From assembly GCA_018701055.1 (NCBI GenBank), contig JABIUH010000252.1, positions 1-10,975 of the forward strand: a stretch of DNA of 10,975 nt. Reading direction: 5' to 3'. Shown here piece by piece: positions 6,766 through 10,975 of this stretch. Positions within the stretch are counted from its first letter, which is position 1. Every line of letters starts with the position of its first letter. The notes beneath the pieces were generated by a model, which saw only the letters and a list, made by a program, of their open reading frames with translations, made no database searches and had not been told where the DNA came from. The translations under genes and the position numbers were made by a program. The stretch is from Woeseia sp. (lineage in GTDB: Bacteria > Pseudomonadota > Gammaproteobacteria > Steroidobacterales > Woeseiaceae).

Positions 6766-6781
6766 CTGAATTCGAATTCAG
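6766..6781. promoter_or_regulatory. Perfect 16-bp palindrome, possible operator upstream of peroxiredoxin
   Basis: CTGAATTCGAATTCAG is fully self-complementary with no spacer, as dimeric regulator sites often are. It lies about 106 nt upstream of the peroxiredoxin ATG, just before the candidate promoter. No regulator family is recognised. Confidence 0.35.
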
Positions 6782-6806
6782 TTCGATCGTTAAAGGGCAG
6801 TCAACC

Positions 6807-6835
6807 TTGTGCATATCGAGCACGGTGGTCAGAAT
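6807..6835 (+). promoter_or_regulatory. Weak candidate promoter for the peroxiredoxin gene
   Basis: TTGTGC (three of six) and CAGAAT (four of six) are spaced 17 nt apart. The start point would be near 6842, giving a leader of about 46 nt. The arms GTGC and GCAC, 7 nt apart, overlap the -35 side. The match is modest and could be chance. Confidence 0.22.
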
Positions 6836-6887
6836 ACGAATAGGTAGCAACGCCAGTACGACATAATTAACCAACCATGGATATCTA

Positions 6888-7457
6888 ATGAAAAAACTTC
6901 TATTCAGTATTCTTAGTCTGGCCGTCGTCTCAATGCCGGCATTTGCCGCACTTGAAGTGGGCGACGCCGCACCGAAATTTGAAGCCAAGGCATCATTAGC
7001 CGGTACACCCTTCGATTACTCTCTCAGTAGCGCATTGGAAGAAGGTCCGGTCGTCGTCTATTTTTACCCGTCGGCCTACACCAAAGGGTGCAATATTCAA
7101 GCGCACGAGTTTGCCGTCAATATGGACAAGTTCGCGGCTGCAGGTGCTAGCGTCATAGGCGTGTCGCTCGATAATATCGAGCGCCTTAACGATTTTTCTG
7201 CCGACCCCGAATACTGTGCCGGAAAACTTGCCGTTGCTTCCGATGAAAGCGGTGAAATCGCAGCTAAATTCGACCTGGAAGTAGGGGCAGAGAGTGAAGG
7301 CGCTAAAGACTCACGCGGCATTGAGATCGGGCATGGGTTTGCCGAGCGCACAACCTTCATCGTCACCTCCGATGGCAAAATCGCGCAGACGATTGGTGGC
7401 ATTTCACCAATGAAGAATGTGCACGATTCTCTTGAGGCCGTACAAAACCTGGACTAA
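6888..7457 (+). CDS. Periplasmic peroxiredoxin (AhpC/TSA, BCP-like)
   Basis: A thiol peroxidase expected to reduce hydrogen peroxide or organic peroxides outside the cytoplasm. Residues 1-20 form a signal peptide with an AFA cleavage site, leaving about 169 residues, a typical BCP/PrxQ-like size. Thioredoxin-fold features: VGDAAPKFEAKAS at the mature N-terminus, the peroxidatic Cys68 in FYPSAYTKGCNIQ (the usual Pro-x-x-x-Thr-x-x-Cys arrangement), and the conserved Arg154 in AERTTFIV. A second cysteine, Cys110 (DPEYC), is a possible resolving residue but is not at the commonest PrxQ position. The start ATG is preceded by GGAT at 6 nt. The gene stands alone: divergent from the dipeptidase operon, convergent with the hydroxylase gene, and flanked on both sides by GGGGTCAGAGT palindromes. 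A secreted BCP-like protein is less usual than the cytoplasmic form; its reductant is unknown. Confidence 0.9.
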   Translation: MKKLLFSILSLAVVSMPAFAALEVGDAAPKFEAKASLAGTPFDYSLSSALEEGPVVVYFYPSAYTKGCNIQAHEFAVNMDKFAAAGASVIGVSLDNIERLNDFSADPEYCAGKLAVASDESGEIAAKFDLEVGAESEGAKDSRGIEIGHGFAERTTFIVTSDGKIAQTIGGISPMKNVHDSLEAVQNLD

Positions 7458-7460
7458 CGG

Positions 7461-7470
7461 GCTCTGACCC
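7461..7470 (-). repeat. Half copy of the GGGGTCAGAGT arm
   Basis: GCTCTGACCC on the plus strand matches nine of ten bases of the right arm of the palindromes. It lies 4 nt after the peroxiredoxin stop and 16 nt before the complete palindrome at 7487. It can pair with that palindrome's left arm. Confidence 0.55.
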
Positions 7471-7486
7471 AGTTTTGAAGGTCGGC

Positions 7487-7511
7487 GGGGTCAGAGTCCT
7501 ACTCTGACCCC
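7487..7511. repeat. GGGGTCAGAGT palindrome, copy 3, at a convergent gene junction
   Basis: Perfect 11-nt arms GGGGTCAGAGT and ACTCTGACCCC with a CCT centre. The element lies between the convergent ends of the peroxiredoxin and hydroxylase genes and overlaps the last codons and the stop of the latter. It may help end transcription on both strands, although neither side has a T run. Confidence 0.8.
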
Positions 7512-8629
7512 GAATTTCGGGCCGATTGCGGCGTTGCCAAGGTCGTCTTCGGTTTTCCCCGGACGATTCGATAAATTTCTTTAAATGGTGTTGTGAGATT
7601 ATCCGCGAGCGTTGTGTACTGCGCCTGATCTTGGGGTGCGAGCCCCCAGGGGGTCTCTTCGTATTTATCAGCAATGTAGAGCGTACCCATCATTCGATCC
7701 CACACACTCGTCACGAGACCGAGATTGCTATCCCAATGTTTTTCGAGGTAGCTGTGATGCGTGTGATGCATGCCGGGACTTTGCAGCCAATATTCAAGCC
7801 AGCGCGGATAGCGGAACGACACGTGATAGTGCCGAAAATTCCCGTTCAGTGCGTACAACATTGAGAAGATGCCAACGTTGTAAACAGATATGCGTGTTAT
7901 ACCTCCGTTAAATACCCATGCAAAAATTGCGGCCGACAATGTCACACCAATAGCCGGACCAAACGCCCAGATCGGCCCCGCAATAAAGTGTTCGCGCGGA
8001 CGAGTCAGGGGTGTCAGCACCTCCGCAGAATGGTGCACCTTGTGGATGGCCCAACCGATCTCCGTCTTGTGCATCATGTAATGCGTCCAATAGAAAATCA
8101 TGTCAGCCATTAATATAGTGACCAGCCCATACACCAATTGCCAGGCGATTGTCGGCGTTACAGCAGGGCTGTCCCCAAATAGCGATTGCATTGCACCGAT
8201 GGTATTTTTTTCAACGAACGGCGCGACGGAACCCAGAAAAAGCAGCAACCAAATTGGCATCATGGCCTTATCGAGCAGATAAAGTCCGATATCGACGCGT
8301 GCCGATTGGTGCGTGTAGATCGCCTTCGGCAAAACATACTCGAGCAGACTTGAGCGGCGTTCTCGACCGTCCACGCCTTTTGCGCCGCGTCCTTTGCGAA
8401 AAAACCAGAAGCCGATCGCCGTTACCGCGGTAAGCAACAACAACTCCCAGGATAAAGACGAGCCAGGTGAACCCGGCAAGACGGCGTTCCACAATGCTTC
8501 CGCAATTTGGTTGGCAAGATCAGAAAATGGCCCCAGAATCTCTTCCGACTTTTCTTTGGCGCCGGATTCCTTGAGGTACTGTTGGACCTCTTCTTTGAAA
8601 GGGCTCTCTGGTGAAATGACATCTGCCAT
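7499..8629 (-). CDS. Sterol desaturase/fatty acid hydroxylase superfamily membrane protein
   Basis: A 376-residue integral membrane di-iron oxygenase of the ERG3/FA-hydroxylase type, which inserts oxygen or a double bond into lipid substrates. The eight-histidine signature is complete: HYMMH (183-187), HKVHH (196-200) and HHTHH (288-292), with further histidines at 267, 269 and 298. Hydrophobic segments lie roughly at 59-77, 117-138, 160-181, 215-240 and 248-262. The first 58 residues are charged and soluble. The ATG at 8629 is preceded by only a weak ribosome binding site. The upstream aldolase gene is on the same strand 106 nt away, so co-transcription is possible. The C-terminal tail is variable and its last residues, GSE plus the stop, are read from the palindromic repeat at 7487-7511. 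The substrate cannot be inferred; hydroxylation of hopanoids, sterols or ether lipids is known in relatives. Confidence 0.92.
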   Translation of the reverse strand: MADVISPESPFKEEVQQYLKESGAKEKSEEILGPFSDLANQIAEALWNAVLPGSPGSSLSWELLLLTAVTAIGFWFFRKGRGAKGVDGRERRSSLLEYVLPKAIYTHQSARVDIGLYLLDKAMMPIWLLLFLGSVAPFVEKNTIGAMQSLFGDSPAVTPTIAWQLVYGLVTILMADMIFYWTHYMMHKTEIGWAIHKVHHSAEVLTPLTRPREHFIAGPIWAFGPAIGVTLSAAIFAWVFNGGITRISVYNVGIFSMLYALNGNFRHYHVSFRYPRWLEYWLQSPGMHHTHHSYLEKHWDSNLGLVTSVWDRMMGTLYIADKYEETPWGLAPQDQAQYTTLADNLTTPFKEIYRIVRGKPKTTLATPQSARNSGSE

Positions 8630-8664
8630 CTAGGTTGCGCTTCGCTAAAACTGATCGAACGTGC

Positions 8665-8674
8665 GGTGTACACC
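8665..8674. promoter_or_regulatory. 10-bp perfect palindrome upstream of the hydroxylase gene
   Basis: GGTGTACACC lies 36 nt before the hydroxylase ATG in the 106-nt gap after the aldolase gene. It may be a regulator site. No convincing -35/-10 pair is seen beside it. Confidence 0.25.
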
Positions 8675-8735
8675 AAATCCGACGAAACTGTTAATCAAGC
8701 CTACTGAATTCATTGTCTTATATTTCTAATTGCGA

Positions 8736-9494
8736 CTATTCACAGTAGTCAGGTGAAGCCTCTTTCACTAGTCGTTTGAGTGCCGGCCATTCATATTTAC
8801 CCGGCGGAAATTGTGCTGATTGTTCCGCGGCGCGCTGACACAGTTTCGCATTCGGTAACGCCATTTCCTGACCCGTCCCTAGCACCTGCATTTGAACTTT
8901 GCAGGCACGCTCCAGGTAGTACATCAACATAAACGCTTCGCCGACCGTCGCGCCACACGTCAACAAACCATGGTTACGAAGAATCATTGCATTTCGATCG
9001 CCCAGGTTCGCCGCCATACGTTCCCGCTCGGCGATATCCACAGACAGTCCTTCGAAGTCATGATAGGCGGTACATTCGTAAAACGTCATTGCGTCGATTG
9101 TCATCGGCACCAATCCGTCTTTGAGAGCCGATACCGCGATACCCCCTGGCGAGTGGCTGTGCATGACGCAATGCACATCTGTTCGTGCGGCATGTACTGC
9201 GCTATGAATGACAAACCCCGTCAGGTTAATGTCTTCATCACTTTCTGCTGTACCGCGATCGATCACCTTGCCTTCCAAATTAACAGTGACGAGATTCGAC
9301 GCGCACACTTCGTCAAAGCGCAGCCCGAAACGATTGATTAGAAAATTCTCAGTACCGGGGACTTTCGCCGTAATATGTCCCCAGACGATATCGGAAAAGC
9401 CAAACCGATCGGCCAACCGGTAGCCAGCGGCGAGATCCACTCGCATTAGCCACTCGGCTTCCGAATATCGCAAATGCTTTTTATTCGCTTGCAT
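8736..9494 (-). CDS. Class II aldolase/adducin family protein
   Basis: A 252-residue member of the family of zinc-dependent fuculose-phosphate and ribulose-phosphate aldolases/epimerases and adducin-head-like proteins. Zinc ligands are visible as His112 and His114 (VMHSHSPGG) and His175 (LRNHGLLT). The N-terminal part carries WGHITAKVPGTENFLINRFG, typical of the adducin-like branch without a known reaction. Neither the fuculose nor the ribulose branch fits well, so a retro-aldol or decarboxylating reaction on a hydroxy acid is only a guess. The ATG follows GAGAGG at a 9-nt spacing. A 7-codon reading frame (ATG at 9524-9526) ends just before it. The gene is divergent from the BKACE operon and could share control with it, or it could belong with the downstream hydroxylase. 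Confidence 0.88.
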   Translation of the reverse strand: MQANKKHLRYSEAEWLMRVDLAAGYRLADRFGFSDIVWGHITAKVPGTENFLINRFGLRFDEVCASNLVTVNLEGKVIDRGTAESDEDINLTGFVIHSAVHAARTDVHCVMHSHSPGGIAVSALKDGLVPMTIDAMTFYECTAYHDFEGLSVDIAERERMAANLGDRNAMILRNHGLLTCGATVGEAFMLMYYLERACKVQMQVLGTGQEMALPNAKLCQRAAEQSAQFPPGKYEWPALKRLVKEASPDYCE

Positions 9495-9973
9495 GTTCCT
9501 AAGCCTCTCGTGGGCGTCTCATTTTGCCTTTGAACTGTGTTCGTTACAGATTACGATGTGCTGCGAGAACGCGCAAATGAACTAGCCTCCTAGCCCGGCT
9601 CCCCTGGCTCGTCATCGACAACCGCTGTCGCTTCGGTAACAGCAGGAAGCGTTTGCAGCAACATTTGGATGTTGTGGGCGGGCTGTATTTTGACTAAGCT
9701 CAAATAACAATCAATAGCGAGCGTGCCCGTGCGATCTTACTCTCCGCATGAGAAAAAGTTGTACTGGTGGCCGCCACCGGGAATCAACGCAAAACAAGCG
9801 TCGTAGACACGCGAGATTTGCATGGTGTCACGCCGTAAATTAATAGTTCCGAACGCCCCACCTGAGGCTGTCCATGTTTGAAGTGTGTCGGGTCAAGCGC
9901 TGGTTTTGCAGTTAAAGACCACACCCAAAATTCCAAGTAACGTTAGCAATAACGCACCGGCGGAGATGCCAGT
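9495..9973. other. Divergent intergenic region with no intact gene
   Basis: This 479-nt gap separates the aldolase and BKACE genes and must hold both promoters, but I find no convincing -35/-10 pair. On the minus strand one frame is open from 9979 to 9590 except for TGA at 9893-9895 and TAA at 9737-9739. It encodes a hydrophobic stretch (AGALLLTLLGILGVVF) followed by a soluble stretch. It could be a decayed gene, though two stops in about 129 codons is also within chance. A perfect short palindrome CTAGCCTCCTAG variant is not present; the sequence at 9582-9593 is only partly symmetric. Confidence 0.4.
9938..9954. promoter_or_regulatory. Overlapping short palindromes just upstream of BKACE, possible operator
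   Basis: TAACGTTA (9938-9945) overlaps CGTTA-GCAA-TAACG (9941-9954), ending 19 nt before the BKACE ATG. The repeated TAACG half-sites suggest a regulator-binding site, but the stretch is short and no regulator gene is in view. Confidence 0.25.
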
Positions 9974-10885
9974 ATGCCCCTAGAAATGAATCGTGAAGTC
10001 TTCATCACCTGTCCCGTTACCGGATCAGGCGGCACACAGGACAGATCGCCACACGTGCCGCGAAGCCCCAAAGAAATCGCCGACAGTGCTATCGAAGCAG
10101 CAAAGGCAGGCGCTGCAATCGTGCATTGCCATGTTCGTGATCCGGAAACGGGCGTTGCTTCGCGAAAAGTTGAGTACTACCGCGAAGTCACCGAAAGAAT
10201 TCGTGATTCCGACACAGATGTCATCATCAATTTAACCGCGGGAATGGGTGGTGATCTCGTTCTCGGTTCGCCTGAAGCGCCATTGCCGTTGAATGAAGAG
10301 GGCACCGATATGGCAGGCGCAACCGAGCGTATGGAACACGTCGCAGTTTGCCGGCCAGAAATTTGCACTTTGGATTGCGGCACCATGAATTTTGCCGAAG
10401 CCGATTACGTCATGACGAATACGCCCGGCATGTTGCGCGCAATGGCGAAAATCATGCAGGACTTGGGCGTGCGCATCGAAATCGAGGCATTTGACACCGG
10501 TCACCTGTGGTTCGCCAAGCAACTCGTCAAAGAGGGACTAATCGACTCTCCCGCAATGGTGCAGTTGTGCATGGGCGTGCCCTGGGGGGCACCGGATGAT
10601 TTGAATACCTTCATGGCAATGGTCAATAACATTCCGTCAGATTGGACTTTTTCCGCGTTCTCGCTGGGCCGCAATGAAATGCCCATGGCGGCTGCCGCAG
10701 TACTGGCGGGTGGCAACGTTCGCGTCGGCCTGGAAGACAATCTCTATCTCGAAAAAGGTATGCTCGCGACAAATGCACAACTCGTCGAACGCGCCGCCCG
10801 GATCGTCACGGACTTGGGCGCCAGAATCATCGGACCGGAAGAAGTACGGCAAAAACTGAAGCTTGAGAAGCGGGCACCAAAGTGA
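9974..10885 (+). CDS. BKACE (DUF849) beta-keto acid cleavage enzyme
   Basis: A 303-residue TIM-barrel enzyme of the family founded by Kce (3-keto-5-aminohexanoate cleavage enzyme). These condense a beta-keto acid with acetyl-CoA and split the product into acetoacetate and a new acyl-CoA, using a bound divalent metal. The metal ligands are His51 and His53 in IVHCHVRD and Glu254 in VGLEDNLYLE; the conserved active-site arginine is probably Arg233 in SLGRNEMP. The N-terminal motif reads TCPVTGSGGTQDRS, whereas Kce has a TGAE-type motif, so the keto-acid pocket should differ. The start ATG at 9974 has GGAG (9962-9965) at 8 nt. An in-frame ATG at 9986 is less well placed. A dehydrogenase gene follows after 25 nt. 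With that partner, dehydrocarnitine or a related quaternary-amine keto acid is a plausible substrate, but this is inference. Confidence 0.92.
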   Translation: MPLEMNREVFITCPVTGSGGTQDRSPHVPRSPKEIADSAIEAAKAGAAIVHCHVRDPETGVASRKVEYYREVTERIRDSDTDVIINLTAGMGGDLVLGSPEAPLPLNEEGTDMAGATERMEHVAVCRPEICTLDCGTMNFAEADYVMTNTPGMLRAMAKIMQDLGVRIEIEAFDTGHLWFAKQLVKEGLIDSPAMVQLCMGVPWGAPDDLNTFMAMVNNIPSDWTFSAFSLGRNEMPMAAAAVLAGGNVRVGLEDNLYLEKGMLATNAQLVERAARIVTDLGARIIGPEEVRQKLKLEKRAPK

Positions 10886-10910
10886 TCGGCGCAGCATTGA
10901 GAATTGCGGC

Positions 10911-10975
10911 GTGAGTAGTAATACGAAACAACGCACTGCCATAATTGGCGGCGGCGTAATTGGTGGCGGATGGGC
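10911..10975 (+). CDS. Partial CDS: 3-hydroxyacyl-CoA/carnitine-type dehydrogenase N-terminus
   Basis: The first 21 codons lie in the window; the gene continues past the right edge. From GTG 10911 the residues include TAIIGGGVIGGGW, a glycine-rich NAD-binding Rossmann fingerprint of the kind seen in L-carnitine dehydrogenase and other 3-hydroxyacyl-CoA dehydrogenase-family enzymes. A TGAGA (10898-10902) lies 8 nt before the GTG and can act as ribosome binding site. The 25-nt gap after BKACE indicates one operon. The likely reaction is oxidation of a beta-hydroxy acid to the beta-keto acid consumed by BKACE. Substrate is not determinable from 21 residues. Confidence 0.75.
   Translation, partial: MSSNTKQRTAIIGGGVIGGGW

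Noticed and set aside
203..7511. Composite transposon delimited by the GGGGTCAGAGT palindromes
   Set aside because: No transposase or target-site duplication is visible, and the segments between copies hold several ordinary operons.
9548..9590. AGGAGG followed by TTG at 9 nt on the minus strand, giving a 10-codon leader peptide upstream of the aldolase
   Set aside because: Very short, rare start codon, no attenuator-like hairpin after it; the AGGAGG is likely chance.
2503..9895. Stop-codon reassignment in this organism
   Set aside because: The in-frame stops seen are TAG, TGA and TAA in doubtful frames, while the clear genes end normally with all three stop codons.

Overview
The window looks like ordinary chromosome from a free-living, probably marine, gammaproteobacterium. 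This is an inference from gene content: a PQQ-dependent quinohemoprotein dehydrogenase, a secreted C69 dipeptidase, a lipoprotein-like alkaline phosphatase, a membrane di-iron hydroxylase and a BKACE-type beta-keto acid cleavage enzyme. The dispersed GGGGTCAGAGT palindromes fit the same reading. I see no rRNA, tRNA, CRISPR array, phage gene or transposase.

Layout. 1-69: start of a minus-strand membrane transporter that runs off the left edge. 70-280: a terminator hairpin and the first GGGGTCAGAGT palindrome. 281-2808 (minus): a SnoaL/NTF2-like gene carrying an in-frame amber codon, overlapping by ATGA with a 712-residue PQQ dehydrogenase lipoprotein. 2809-3080: four dispersed repeat units in mixed orientation. 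3081-6320 (minus): a tight three-gene operon, C69 dipeptidase then alkaline phosphatase then SMR transporter, with 3-nt gaps. 6321-6887: a gene-poor stretch with a candidate operon promoter, the second GGGGTCAGAGT palindrome and an adjacent 16-bp perfect palindrome. 6888-7457 (plus): a secreted peroxiredoxin. 7458-7511: a convergent junction with the third palindrome. 7499-8629 (minus): a sterol desaturase/fatty acid hydroxylase family membrane protein. 8736-9494 (minus): a class II aldolase/adducin protein. 9495-9973: a divergent intergenic region. 9974-10975 (plus): BKACE enzyme and the start of a Rossmann-fold 3-hydroxyacyl/carnitine-type dehydrogenase.

How the genes work together. The right-hand plus-strand pair suggests oxidation of a beta-hydroxy acid (carnitine-like) to the beta-keto acid, which BKACE then cleaves with acetyl-CoA. 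The three-gene minus operon combines secreted peptide and phosphoester hydrolysis with a small drug/metabolite exporter. The left pair is a periplasmic alcohol oxidation unit whose upstream partner seems recently broken.

Most notable points: the amber codon in the SnoaL gene with an intact continuation; serine at the expected N-terminal nucleophile position of the C69 peptidase; palindromes bracketing the peroxiredoxin, one of which supplies the last three codons and stop of the neighbouring hydroxylase gene; and a cluster of perfect palindromes upstream of the peroxiredoxin. I did not find a clear new defence or mobile system.
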